Of a stretch of 64,000 bases of DNA, positions 34,498 to 47,001 are shown in pieces (the stretch's first letter is position 1; the number at the start of each line of letters is the position of its first letter). The DNA is taken from assembly GCF_963924675.1 (NCBI RefSeq), contig NC_089239.1, forward strand, positions 1,911,001-1,975,000, given 5' to 3'. Below the pieces are notes generated by a model, which had not been told where the DNA came from, searched no databases, and saw only the letters and a list, made by a program, of their open reading frames with translations. Position numbers and translations under genes: made by a program. Source of the DNA: Phocoena phocoena. Lineage: Eukaryota > Chordata > Mammalia > Artiodactyla > Phocoenidae.

Positions 34498-34995
34498 GAT
34501 TTAAAACAAGCATTCAACCTACCCAAGCAATAAGAGCAGAGGCACTTGTATCAGGCTGCAATATCATATCTCCTTGTCTGCTGTATCGTCATTATAATGA
34601 CTCCAGAATCTCTGCCTGATTTCACCTATACAATAATGTTTTCCAAAGCAAATATTTACGTGACTACTAGGATAACAGAAATTGCCAGTGAAATTCCACA
34701 TGAGTGGACAAACATTACAGATATAGGAAACCTCAAAAATTCCTGAAAAACTAATAATGCACACTATTTTCTTAACAATCAAATCATGTTTTCATACTGA
34801 CATCACAATTTTAATTTCAGAGATGCCCTCTTAACTTATCTGATTGATCTTCAGTTGGGAGCGGTTCCTAAGCACTTCAGTTTCGAATGTCAGTAAAATA
34901 CATCAAACTATAGTCCAAATGTATTAAAGGATCCCACAATGAATCTTGTTAATATTAAAATAGTTTACAAATAGCTCAGGTGACTACCTTTTTAA
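34498..34995. other. Intronic DNA with no recognised element
   Basis: A+T-rich intron. No coding or repeat signature seen. Confidence 0.45.
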
Positions 34996-34997
34996 AT

Positions 34998-35140
34998 ACA
35001 GAAGTTCTTAAGCCTGTATGTGCATCATAACCATCCACTGGGGAGCTGCCTAAAAACTGAGAGATGCTTGGGTCCCTTGCCCACAGATTCTGATTGCATA
35101 GGCACAAGAATCTTTTTTCTTTTAAAAAGTCTACAGGTGG
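34998..35140 (+). mobile_element. MER5A-like hAT element
   Basis: 'gtatgtgcatcataaccatc', 'cactggggagctgcctaaaa', 'cccacagattctgattgcat' and 'ctacaggtggttctcatgc' preserve the MER5A order. Confidence 0.7.
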
Positions 35141-35764
35141 TTCTCATGCTGGCAGGGGCAAATCCAGTTTTGTGGCTCCTGAAATTTACAAAATTTGGGA
35201 TGCTCTCTTTAAGCGAAAGAAGAAAAAATTGCTAGGCCTCAGAAGGCCTTGGAAAGTTCCCAGGCATACTTCATGATATATCCACCTTTGGATGCTAGTC
35301 AGGGTTGCAAAGCAGGACATAATGAGAATCATTACTGGAAAACATGTCAAAATAACAAGCCATACACTAGTATGATTTTAAAGCAGAGACCTTAAGCCCA
35401 AACGCCTACAAGCTTCAGGAGGCAACACAAACGGAAAGCAGGCAAAGTAGGAGCCTGCAGCACCTGAGTTCTATCTAGGGCCAGCTGCAACACCCACACA
35501 GTAGTGCACCCCAGATTTCCCCACAGATGCTTGAAGTCTGGATTTTTACATGAAATCCCCCAATGTTTTTTTCAGGTTAGCTCAATTTTTCATTAAAACA
35601 CTGGCCAGGTCAAATAAAACATGCATGCAAGATGCCAGTATATGACCTCCCCTTTACAAAATAAAAGGGAAAAGATACCTCCTACCTAAAAATAAAAGGA
35701 AACTTAAGACTGGATAGTTGATTTAGGAATGGTGAAGGGACGTTCTGCTAAAAGCAGACTTTCT
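35141..35764. other. Intronic DNA with no recognised element
   Basis: Unique-looking intron. No coding evidence. Confidence 0.45.
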
Positions 35765-35775
35765 AAAGTAGTTCT

Positions 35776-35932
35776 GGGAGCTCCCTGGTGGCCTAGTGGT
35801 TAGGATTCTGGTCTTTCACTGATGTGGCCAGGGTTCAATCCCTGGTCAGGGAACTGAGACCCTGCAAGCCACATGGTGCGCCAATAAAAGGAAAGGGGAA
35901 AAATAAAAAAAAAATTTTTTTTAAGGAAAATA
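35776..35932 (+). mobile_element. CHR-1-like short SINE with 11-bp target duplication
   Basis: Older, shorter SINE type: gggagctccctggtggccta head, B-box ggttcaatccc, ggtcagggaactgagaccct and an A-rich tail with t-runs. This form is shared with other Cetartiodactyla. aaagtagttct at 35765-35775 and 35933-35943 is the target duplication. Confidence 0.93.
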
Positions 35933-35943
35933 AAAGTAGTTCT

Positions 35944-36500
35944 TACACCTGAAAATGAAAAATTCTGCTCAGGGACCCATCTTGAGGACCCAAATTTACT
36001 CTAAAACACCCTCACGGCACTCAAAGAGTTCTGTACGTCAAGGAAAGACTAGCTCTCCAATAAAAAACATGAAGAAGAAAATCTTAAACAAAGCCTTGAT
36101 AGCTAATATGTACATTAAAAAGTCTGACCTCAATTACATTTGGTGCCGCAAGTTTCTGGAGATAAAAGCTCTCTATTCTAATTGAGATGCACTGTTGCAG
36201 TGCTGCTCCAAAGTTGATCTCAAGAAAGTCAAATCCTGCTCCTCAGCTTTCAACAGCTGCTTCAAAAAAAAAAAAGAAAAAAAATGAACAGGACTTTTAG
36301 AAGTAAAAAGCATTTTTTTAATGGAGGGGAAATAAAAAAATATATAGAACATATATTTCCAGAGCTAAGGTATGACGTAAAGGGCTCACCAAGTGCACAG
36401 AAAGAACAATTAACGATGTGTGCCTCCTGACAGTTCAGAGGGCTGAGGTGAGGAGACCTCAAAAGTGTCTAAGGAGAGCAGGTCCCGCACAAGGAAGCAA
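35944..36500. other. Intronic DNA with A-rich tracts
   Basis: A-rich tracts near 36263-36285 and 36312-36345. Otherwise nothing recognised. Confidence 0.45.
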
Positions 36501-37440
36501 GCCTCAGAGTCACATCAGGATCAGTGGATGCCAAGGAAAGCGGGGTCGCCTTCAGAATTCTGAAGGGAACTGAGCTGGATCTAGACTCAGTTCCAGGGGA
36601 GTGAGCAATGAAGCATAAAAACAAAATGGTCGTTTCCAGACATACAAAGCTTTAGGAACGTTACCAACCCCAGAACCTCTCAGGAAGTATTACTAAAGGA
36701 TAGATATACTCTAGCAAAAAAAAAAGATTCCAAGAATGAGGCATGTAATCCAAGATACAGTGCATCTAATCAAGAAGGCAATGAAGAATTCTGGCAAAGT
36801 CAAAGGGGAACAGCCGTACAGAGGCCTAGAAAACTTATGGCACAACTGAGAACAGGTTGTCAGAAGACTCTAAGAAAGCCTTCAGGATGAAAACAACCTG
36901 CCTGTTACAAATAATACAGTTAACCTCACTCTGTCTCCTCTCTGCTCTCCTTGACTGTATCACCCCTTGAGCAGTGGAGGTCACGGATATAGGACTCGCT
37001 TCTCTCACTTCGGTTCCAACTACAACACCTGGATTCTGCACTCCGTAAATGCTGATGCCAGGTTTTTAATTTTCAGAATCAACCTGTAGTAAAAGCACAA
37101 AAAAGATTTTGCTATCCTGTAGTTACAGAACAGTATATAAATGCCTACAGCCTTGTAAAAGTAAAGGTGAGACGCAAGGAGACCGAGTTGGGGGAAGGAA
37201 AGCTAGGCAGGCTGCAGGGGTGCTGCATTCTTATCTTACACAAGAGTGTCCTGAGATTTAACAACCATAATGTAACCAAGTAAAAACCTAAAAGTAAGAA
37301 TACAACCTGTGGTGCTGGGGGGGGAGGGGTGAAAGTGAGCCAGATTCCTCATTTTTATTATACTTTTTCTGAATAAGTAAGAAATACAGGTGCAAGCATA
37401 TTATCTATAAGGCAACTACCATTAAAGCTTAAGAAACAAA
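36500..37440 (+). mobile_element. Possible HAL1 / old L1 ORF1-derived remnant
   Basis: 'gtttccagacatacaaagct', 'aacctctcaggaagtattac' and 'taaaggatagatatactcta' resemble the end of an L1 or HAL1 ORF1, and the following G-rich 3' part fits a HAL1-like tail. Highly diverged, no frame. Confidence 0.4.
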
Positions 37441-38117
37441 AGCAAAAGTAGAAGGAAAAAGAGTAGAAGAAAACAGCAACAGTCAAAAGTCACTGCCACT
37501 AGGGGAAGAAAGCGAGGCGGGGAACCCGCACATGGGCCGTGCATACTTTAGTAACAGTTATATTTCTCAGATTATACACTCATATTATTTTGATAATAAA
37601 AACTTTAAATTCATATTTAAAATAAAAAATAAATACCTACATCTGGGGGAATAAAGCCTAACCAGTGCATTTTCCCCTATTAAATGTGGTGCGGTGCTTT
37701 GTCTCAGACAGTAATATGAGGAAGAGGAGGTGACACCTGTACCACAGAGGAGACTCGGAATTGGAACAATCTTTGTTAAGCAATTTGTCAAACCAGGATT
37801 TTAGTTCTGTTCAACACTCCACCCCGAGACCTAGAACAATGCTTGACGAAGAGTAACCGTCCGTATGTTTACTAAATAATGAAGAAATGTGTGTGCCTTC
37901 GGGGGATGGAACGGACAAACAGAAACAAATCGGAAGTAAGCTTTGCCAAGATGAGAACATATTGCTTGGAATTACGAATGCTCGTTTTTTTCCTTCTTTT
38001 CATTTTTCTGCAGATAACATTTGAAAAGCAGGAAAAAAAAAAAAAAGCAGGGATCAGAAAAAAGTTCATCAGCCCCCACCAAAAGTAAAATTAACTCAAC
38101 CATTGTACTTTCCTAAG
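37441..38117. other. Intronic DNA with no recognised element
   Basis: A+T-rich intron before a SINE. Nothing specific seen. Confidence 0.45.
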
Positions 38118-38130
38118 TTTCACTATTTAT

Positions 38131-38362
38131 GGGGCTTCCCCGGTGGTGCAGTGGTTGAGAGTCCGCCTGCCAATGCAGGGGACACAGGTTCGTGCCCCGG
38201 TCTAGGAAGATCCCACGTGCCGCGGAGTGGCTGGGCCCGTGAGCCATGGCCGCTGAGCCTGCGCGTCCGGAGCCTGTGCTCCGCAACGGGAGAGGCCACA
38301 ACAGTGAGAGGCCCGCGTACCACAAAAATAAATAAATAAATAAAATTTTTTACATAAATAAA
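38131..38362 (+). mobile_element. CHR-family SINE (short form) with 13-bp target duplication
   Basis: ggggcttccccggtggtgca head, B-box ggttcgtgccc, short body and a (taaa)n-type tail. tttcactatttat at 38118-38130 and 38363-38375 is a perfect duplication. Confidence 0.95.
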
Positions 38363-38375
38363 TTTCACTATTTAT

Positions 38376-40432
38376 ATTTTTCATTTGCTGTAAGTTATTT
38401 TTTTGTTCATATATGTATGTTCTCTACTTCATACTTTCCTCTTTTATCATAATGGCTCCCTCTTTTATCTTTTAAACAAACCTATTATAGTTTCAGAATA
38501 TTCTACTATCTCTGGCTCTGTGGGTCTTGATTTCCCTGCTTGCTGTGTATGCTGACCTTCCCTCCCATGGAAGCTCCTTCCTTTCTGCAGTTTATACCAC
38601 TTTATTGTGAGCTTGTCCATTTTAGGGTCACTGATCTATTCATTAATATGAGGGTCTTCTATGTCCTGGGCTGTGAAAGAGCCCCTCTGGGCGGTTTTGC
38701 ATGTACTTCAGCAGTAACTCGTGGGGTTTCACCAGCCCAGCACGTTTGTGTCAATTTCCAGATGTCAAGAGACGATACACTTGGACGTCTACCCCATCTG
38801 GGCTGCAGGCTGGGGCTTCAATTCCACACGAGTGACTCTGCCCATCAGAGCTCTGGAAAACCAGTTCATCAACCGCCAACCCCCCACCTCTTCCCTGGCC
38901 TCCACCTGACTTGAACGCATCTAAACTACATGCCCTTGGACAATTTCTTCAATACTGTTGAAGCTTATTTCCTACCTACTTATCTCAAAGTTTAAAAATC
39001 AGTAGAGAAGGTAGGAGTGAGAGTCTGTAAATTTCCAAGAGCTAATACGAGAAGTCTGTTCCCTTTCTCAGGATACCACGGGCCCTTCGCCCCCTCACAC
39101 GCTTCCACAAGTCATGTGTCCTCCCCACAAGCCAAGGAACAGTCTCACTCTTCTTCAAAGACTTTCTCAAGCATTTCTTCCCTCTGGATTTCGCCCCAAA
39201 AGACATACCAACCTCAGCCATCTGATACTGCCTTAGGAACATCTCAAAGAATGTACTTCCCCAAAATGAAGCCTCCTCCTGTTAGAGCGGACTCCATCTG
39301 ACTAGCTGAGAGAAGCCAGCAGCCTCAGTGCAACAGCCAGGAGAGAAAACGAGGGGCAAGGGGTAAGTCTGGGAGGTGTTGTTTCACAGGTGGCCCCAGG
39401 TGGGTTCCTGTGGCACCTCTTTTTTACCTCTTTGTAGTTCAGTGCAGCTCCACAAATATTCCAAGAGCTGATCAGAACGGAAGAGGGGAACCTCTGGTGA
39501 CTCGCCTCCCTGTTCCTCATTAAGTCACAGCACAACTGATGCCACACTAGCTCAAAGCTTCTCAGCAATTACCAACTACGGACTTGCCCTTGAAGAGCTC
39601 CTGAAAGCTGCGACAGCTCCCAGAAAGCAGCAGGGAATAGAGAGAAGCAAGGTCACCTCTTTCACTACACTGATGAACAGATCACAGAATCCAGACCTTA
39701 ATTCCCAGTCAAGGGACTCTTTCCTCTGTTCTCATGTTCTCCCATACCCCATCCAACACCCCCAAACTCTGTCACAGATTCAAAACCCCTGCAATAAGCA
39801 ACACTTTGCAAATTATCTTGTATTGTCTTCCCTAGAAACTCCCACCCACAACCCATGTTAAGTCCCCACTGAGTGGCAAAGCCTAAGCCTCCTGTCCCTA
39901 GAGCAGCGACACTTTCCTTGGGCCTAACTGGAGTCATGAGTCAACTGACCTTCACTGATTTGGCTGCATTACTAAGAGGCTACCACCTGAACATTACTGG
40001 GGATGCATTCAAAACGCAATGTCAGCATTTCCATTTCTCCAGCAGGCTGTTTCTGGAGCACTTAGTCAGTTTCAGTCACTTATTTAATCCACTTGGAAAA
40101 ACAAAAACAAGTGGGAAGAGGTATGCCTATCAATAAAATTCAAATAAAAACACTATCCTATTCTCTCTACTACCTTTCCCTATGGTCTTCTGAGTTTGGG
40201 CAGTGTTTTGACAATAGATGAATGGTCAATATAATGAAACTTCAAGAGTATTTTTGAAATGATAAAAATGTGCCATCATTTCTTTGTGAAGATTAGAAAA
40301 AAAAAGTACTTTCCAAAAGTCAATATAAACTTGCATCTTACACCCCTCCTACGATAAGCAACAACTTCTGCTGCCCCGTCCAATTTCCAGATCAACCCAT
40401 CTTGATTTATCTCTCTAAAGTGGTACCTGGAG
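38376..40432. other. Intronic DNA with no recognised element
   Basis: About 2 kb of mixed composition. Several 60-125-codon chance frames on both strands (for example plus 38540-38914) lack splice sites or known protein similarity. Confidence 0.45.
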
Positions 40433-40478
40433 AAATACAGTTACCCCAGGCTGGAGCGTTAGAAAAACAACAAGAAAG

Positions 40479-41330
40479 GTGGAGTCAAGATGGCAGAGTA
40501 GGAAGACACAGAGTTCGCATCTCCTCACAAAAAGGGCACCAACTAGGCGCTGGTGAGGGACCTTGGACCCCTAAAAGGATGGGAGAAATCCCCACTCGAC
40601 CAGGTTGGACATGGGAAGGAAGGAGTGGGGGGAAGAAAAGTGGAGGTGGGATGGGACTGGCACCCCTGTGGGGGGGCTGGGGGAGGGGAGAGGTTCCCAC
40701 GCTCAGAGGCACCGACTCACAGCAAGAGGATCAGCAGGGAAGGAGAGGGACCTTCACGGAATCAGGGGACTGGAGGGTAATGCGGCCAGCATCTCCCCCA
40801 GCCCCTCGGGCCCCCATGAGCCTGCTGGGGTCCCAGGCCTGAACTCCTGCCCCTACCAAGGCCTCTCCCGGTGGCACAGTTCCTGGGCCTGAACTCCTCC
40901 TCCCCACCAAGGCCTCTTCCAGCTGCACGAGTCCTGGGCCTGAGCCCCCAACACAAGGCCTCTTCCGGCCGCATGAGTTCCGGACCTGAGTGGCCCCGGC
41001 CAAAGCCTCTTCCGACTGCGCGGGTCCCAGGTCTGAGGCCCGCCCCTGACAAAGCCTCCTCTGGCCGTGTGGGTCCAGGTGGGCCAAACACCGCCCCCCT
41101 CCAAGGCCTCCTCCAGCCCCTGTGGGTGTGCCTGTGAACACCTGTGCCCCAGCTGGCCTGCATGGGCACGTGTGCTCCAGGCCAGCTCCAGGAACAGATG
41201 CTGGTGAAAGGAACACACACAGACCTAGGGCTGACACAGTGAGTCCAGAAACCTACGTAGAGGTCTTGGAGGGCCCACTGGGGAGGTGGGGGTTGGCTGT
41301 AGTTCACAATCGGGAGAAGGACACTGATAG
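40479..41330 (+). promoter_or_regulatory. L1-B 5'UTR, G+C-rich promoter region
   Basis: Starts with the L1-type caagatggc (YY1-like) and continues as about 850 bases of CpG-containing G+C-rich sequence with internal tandem repeats. Expected to hold the L1 internal promoter. Activity is not shown. Confidence 0.6.
40836..41125 (+). repeat. Imperfect tandem repeats in the L1-B 5'UTR
   Basis: At least five imperfect units of about 50-60 bases, each with a form of 'aaggcctcttccggctg' followed by 'gggtcctgggcctga' (near 40858, 40908, 40957, 41005 and 41055, with a last form near 41103). Confidence 0.8.
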
Positions 41331-41807
41331 AGAAGGCACCAGGGAATATTTTATTTTTTTACTTTTTTTATCTCTTTTCTTTATTTTCTTTTTTGCTTTT
41401 GCTGTTCTGTTTTGTTGTTTCATTTTTATTATTTTTTCTAATATATTTTTAACTTTTCTAATTCTATTTTTTATTCTTTGTTATTGTTCTGCTCTTTTCT
41501 GTTTGTTGCTTTTTTTTTTTTTTTTTTGGCTGCACTGTATAGCTTACAGGGTCTTGGTTCTCAGGCCAGGGGTCTGGCCTGAGCTCCTGTGGTGGGAGCA
41601 CCAAGTCTAAGCCAGTGGACTAACAGAACTTCAGGTCCCAGGGAATATTAATCAGTGTGAGGTCTCCCAGAGGTCCTCATCTCGGCACCAAGACCCAGCT
41701 CCACACAACTGCTGGCAAACTCCAGTACTGGACACCTCAAGCCAAACAACCAGCAAGACAGGAAGACAGCCCCACCAATCAAAAGAAAAATAAGATGACA
41801 AAAAAAT

Positions 41808-42667
41808 ATGTTACAGCCAAAGAAGCAAGGTAAAAACCTACAAGACCAAAAAAATGAAGAGGAAATAGGCAACCTACCTGAAAAAGAATTCACAGTAATG
41901 ATAGTAAAGATGATCCAAAATCTCAGAAATAGAATGGAGGCACAGATCAAGAAAATACAAGAAATGTTTAACAAGGACCTAGAAGAACTAGAGAACAAAC
42001 AGTGATGAACAACACAATAACTAAAATGAAAAATATACTAGATGGAATCAATAGCAGAATAACCGAGGGAGAAGAACAAATAAGTGAGCTGGAAGATAGA
42101 ATGGTGGAAATAACTGCCGAGGAGCAGAATAAAGAAAAAAGAATGAAAAGAAATGAGGACATTCTCACAGACATCTGGGACAACATTAAATACACCAACG
42201 TTTGAATTACAGGGGTCCCAGAAGAAGAAGAGAAAGAGAAAGGGTCTGAAAAAATATTTGATGAAATTATAGTCAAACACTTCCCTAACATGGGAAATAG
42301 TCACCTAAGTCGAGGAAGTGCAGAGAGTCCCATACATGATAAGCCCTAGGGGAAACACAGCGAGACACATATTAATCAAACTAACAAAAATTAAGTTCAC
42401 AGAAAAAATATTAAAAGCTGCAAGGGAAAAACAAAAAATAACATATAAAGGAATCCCCATAAGGTTATCAGCTGATTTTTCAGTAGAAACTCTGCAGGCT
42501 AGAAGGCATTGGCAGGATATACCTAAAGTGATGAAAGAGAAGAACCTACAGCCAAGATTACTCTACCCAGCAAGGATCTCATTCAGATTTGACAGAGAAA
42601 TCCAAAGCTTTACAGACAAGGAAAAGCCAAACCAGCTTTACAACAAATGCTAAAGGAACTTCTCTAG
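41808..42667 (+). pseudogene. L1-B ORF1, disrupted
   Basis: Start MLQPKKQGKNLQDQ at 41808. The first frame ends at 42005 within the coiled coil. An overlapping frame from 42002 carries INSRITEGEEQISELEDRM and ends at 42205. The RRM segment (GVPEEEEKEKGSEK) lies between open frames. The C-terminal domain is open from 42318 (ILKAAREKQKITYKGIPIRL, ETLQARRHWQDIPKVMKE). The likely original stop is the TAG at 42665. Compared with L1-A it keeps the MEAQIKKIQEMFN segment that L1-A has lost. Confidence 0.85.
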
Positions 42668-43430
42668 GCAGGAAACACAAGAAAAGACAAAGACCTACAA
42701 AAACAAACCCAAAACAATAAAGAAAATGGTAATAGTAACATAGATATCGATAATTACATTAAATGTAAATGGTTTAAATGCTCCAATCAAAAGATATAGA
42801 CTGGCTGAATGAATACAAAAACAAGACCCGTATATATGCTGTCTACAAGAGACCCACTTCAGACCTAGAGACACATACATAGACTGAAACTGAGAAGACA
42901 GAAAAAGATATTCCATGCAAATGGAAATCAAGAGAAAGCTGGAGTACCAATACTCATATCAGATAAAATATACTTTAAAATAAAGACTGATACAAGAGAC
43001 AAGGAAGAACACTGCATAATGATCAAGGGATCAATCCAAGAAGAAGACATAATAATTATAAACATTTATGCACCCAACAGAGGACTGCCTCAATACATAA
43101 GGCTTAAAAGGGGAAACTGACAGTAACACAATAATAGTGGGGGACTTTTAACCCCCCACTTACACCAATGAATAGATCATCCAGACAGAAACTCAACAAG
43201 GAAACACAAGCTTTAAATGACACAACAGACCAGACACACTTAATTGGTATTTATAGGACATTCCATCCAAAAGCAGCAGAGTACACTTTCTCCTCAAGTG
43301 CTTACAGAATATTCTCCAGGACAGATCACATCTTGGGTCACAAATCAAGCCTCAGTAAATTTAAGAAAACTGAAATCATATCAAGCATCTTTTCTGAACA
43401 TAAAGCTATGAGATTAGAAATCAATTACAG

Positions 43431-43756
43431 GGACTTCCCTGGTGACACAGTGGTTAAGAATCCACCTGCCAATGCAGGGGTCATGGGTTTGATCCCTAAT
43501 CCAGGAAGATCCCACTTGCCGCGGAGTAATTAAGCCTGTGTGCCACAGCTAATGAGCCTGTGCTCTAGAGCCAGCAAGCCACAACTACTGAGCCCACATG
43601 CCACAACTACTGAAGCCCATGTGCCTAGATCTCTGCACCAAAATGAGAAGGCACTGCAATGAGACACCTGTGCAGACTAGCTCGCAACAAAGAGTAGCCC
43701 CCACTCGCTGCATCAAGAGAAAGCCCACATGCAGCAATGAAGACCCAGCACAACCA

Positions 43757-43788
<32 letters not shown>

Positions 43789-43798
43789 CTTTTAAAAA
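43431..43798 (+). mobile_element. CHR-family SINE (long form) nested in L1-B ORF2
   Basis: ggacttccctggtgacacag head, long body with ccacaactactgagccca modules and a (aaat)n tail. agaaatcaattacagg, part of the ORF2 sequence, is duplicated at 43416-43431 and 43799-43814. Confidence 0.96.
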
Positions 43799-44868
43799 AG
43801 AAATCAATTACAGGGAAAAACTGTAAAAAATACAAACCCATGGAGTCTAAAAAAATGCTACTAATGAAGAGATCACTGAAGAAATCAAAGAGGAAATAAA
43901 ACAATACACAGAAACAAATGACAATGACAACACGATGACCCAAAAACTATGGGATGCAGCAAAAGCAGTTCTAAGAGGGAAGTTTTCAGCAATTCAATCT
44001 CACCTCAAGAAACAAGAAGAATCTCAAATAAACAATCTAACCTAACATCTCAAGCAACTAGAGAAAGAAGAACAAAGAAAACCCAAAATTAGTAGAAGGA
44101 AAGAAATCATAAAGATCAGAGCAGAAATAAATGAAACAGAAATGAAGAAAACAATACCAAAGATCAACAAAACTAAACTGGTTCTTTGAGAAGATACACA
44201 AAACTGATAAACCTTTATCCAGACTCATCAAGTAAAAAAGGAGGACTCAAATCCATAAAATTAGAAATGAAAAGGGAGAAACTACAAATGACACCACAGA
44301 AATACAAAGGATGATAAGAGACTACTACAAACAACTATATGCCAATAAAATGGACAACCTGGAAGAAATGAACAAATTCTTTGACAGGTACAACTTCTAA
44401 GACTGAACCAGGAAGAAGTAGAAAATATAAACAGACCAATCACAAGTAATGAAATTGAAACTGTAATTTAAAATCTTCCAAGAAACAAAAGTCCAGGACC
44501 AGGTGGCTTCACAGGTGAATTCTATCAAACATTTAGAGAAGCGGTAACACCGATCCTTCTCAAATTCTTCCCAAAATTTGCAGAGGGAGGAACACTCCTA
44601 AACTTATTCTAGGAGACCACCATCACCCTGCTACCAAAACCAGACAAAGATATCACAAAAAACAAAAATTACAGGCCAATATCACTGATAAACATAGACG
44701 CCAAAATCCTCAAAAAATTACTAGCAAACAGAATCCAACAACACATTAAAGGATCATACACCACAATCGAGTGGGATTTATCCTAGGAATGCAAGGATTC
44801 TTCAATATAAGCAAATCAATCAATGTGATACATCATATTAACAAATTAAAGAAAAAAAACACATGATC

Positions 44869-45190
44869 GGGGCTTCCCTGGTGGCGCAGTGGTTGAGAAC
44901 CCGCCTGCTAATGCAGGGGACACGGGTTTGAGCCCTGGTCCGGGAAGATCCCACATGCCGCGGAGCAACTAGGCCCGTGAGCCACAACTACTGAGCCTGC
45001 GCGTCTGGAGCCTGTGCTCCACAACAAGAGAGGCCGCGATAGTGAGAGGCCCGCGCACCGCGATGAAGACTGGCCCCCGCTTGCCACAACTAGAGAAAGC
45101 CCTCGCACAGAAATGAAGACGCACTACAGCAAAAATAAATTAATTCATTAATAAACTCCTACCCACAACATCTTCTTTAAAAAAAAAAAA
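44869..45190 (+). mobile_element. CHR-family SINE (long form) nested in L1-B ORF2
   Basis: ggggcttccctggtggcgca head, B-box-like ggtttgagccc, long body, then an unusual tail (taattcattaataaactcct and acccacaacatcttcttt) before a long A run. aaaaaaaacacatgatc flanks it at 44852-44868 and 45191-45207. Confidence 0.95.
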
Positions 45191-46800
45191 AAAAAAAACA
45201 CATGATCATCTCAATAGATGCAGAAAAAACCTTTTAGACAAAATTCAACACCCATTTATGATAAAAACTCTCCAGGAAGTGGGCACAGAGAGAACCTACT
45301 TCAACGTAATAAAGGCCATATACGACAAACCCATAGCAAACATCATTCTCAATGGTGAAAAACTGAGAGCATTTCCTCTAAGATCAGGAACAAGACAAGG
45401 ATGTCCACTCTTGCCACTATTATTTAACATAGTTTTGGAAGTCCTAGCCATAGCAGAGAAGAAAAAGGAACAAAAGGAATACAAATTGGAAAAGAAGAAG
45501 TAAAACTCTCAGTTTTCAGATGACATGATACTATACAGAGAAAATACTAAAGATGCCACCAGAAAACTACTAGAGCTAATCAATTTGGTAAACTTGAAGG
45601 ATACAAAATTAATGCACAAAAATCTCTTGCAGTCCTATACACTAACAACAAAAAATCAGTAAGGAAACAATCCCATTTACCATGGCAACAAAAAGAATAA
45701 AATACCCAGGAATAAACCTACCTAGGGAGACAAAAGACCTGTATGCAGAAAACTCTAAGACACTGATGAAAGAAATTAAAGGTGATACAAACAGATGGAG
45801 AGATATACCATGTTCTTGGATTGGAAGAATCAATATTGTGAAAATGACTATACTACCCAAAGCAATCTACAGATTCAATGCAATCCCTATCAAATTACCA
45901 ATGGCATTTTTCATAGAATTAGAACAAAAAATTTTACAATTTGTGTGGAAACACAAAAGACTCCAAATAGCCAAGCAATCTTGAGAAAGAAAAACAGAGT
46001 TAGAGGAATCAGGCTCCCTGACTTCAGACTATACTACAAAGCTACAGTAATCAAGACAGTACTGGCACAAAAAACAGAAATATAGATCAATGGTACAGGA
46101 TAGAAAGCCCAGAGATAAACCCATGCACATATGGTTAACTAATCTATGTCAAAGGAGGCAAGAATATACAATGGAGAGAAGACAGCATCGTCAATAAGTG
46201 GTGCTGGGAAAGCTGGACAGCTACGTGTAAAAGAATGAAATTAGAACACTTCCTAACACCATACACAAAAATAAACTCAAAATGGATTAAAGACCTAAAT
46301 GTAAGACCAGACACTATAAAACTCTTCAAGAAAAACACAGGCAGAACACTCTTTGACATAAATCACAGCAGGATCTCTTTCGACCCACCTCCTACAGTAA
46401 TGAAAATAAAAACAAAAATAAACAAATGGGACCTAATTAAACTTAAAAGCTTTTGTACAGCAAAGAAAACCATAAATGAGATGAAAACACAACCCTCAGA
46501 ATGGGAGAAAATATTTGCAAACAAAGCAACTGACAAGGGATTAATCTCCAAAATATACCAACAGCTCATGCAGCTCAACATCAAAAAACCAAACAACCCA
46601 ATCAAAAAATGGGCAGAAGACCTAAAGAGACATGTCTCAAAGAAGACATACAGATGGCCAAGAGGCACATGAAAAGATGCTCAACATTGCTAATTATTAG
46701 CAATTATTATTAGCACTTATTAGAGAAATGCAGATCAAAACTACAATGAGGTATCACCTCACACTGGTCAGAATGACCATCATCAAAAAATCTACAAAGA

Positions 46801-47001
46801 GGGGCTGCCCTGGTGGCGCAGTGGTTGAGAGTCTGCCGGCCGATGCAGGGGACATGGGTTCGTGCCCCGGTCTGGGAAGATCCCACATGCCGCGGAGTGG
46901 CTGGGCCCATGAGCCATGGCCACTGAGCCTGCGTGTCCGGAGCCTGTGCTCCACAACGGGAGAGGCCACAACAGTGAGAGGCCCGCGTACTGCCAAAAAA
47001 A
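46801..47001 (+). mobile_element. CHR-family SINE (short form) nested in L1-B ORF2
   Basis: ggggctgccctggtggcgca head, standard short body and a 13-base A tail. Perfect 16-bp direct repeats aaaaaatctacaaaga lie at 46785-46800 and 47002-47017. Confidence 0.96.

Noticed and set aside
40485..41307. Overlapping minus-strand frames of up to 181 codons with repeated CP-rich motifs
   Set aside because: They arise from the G+C-rich tandem repeats of the L1-B 5'UTR and are open on several frames at once.
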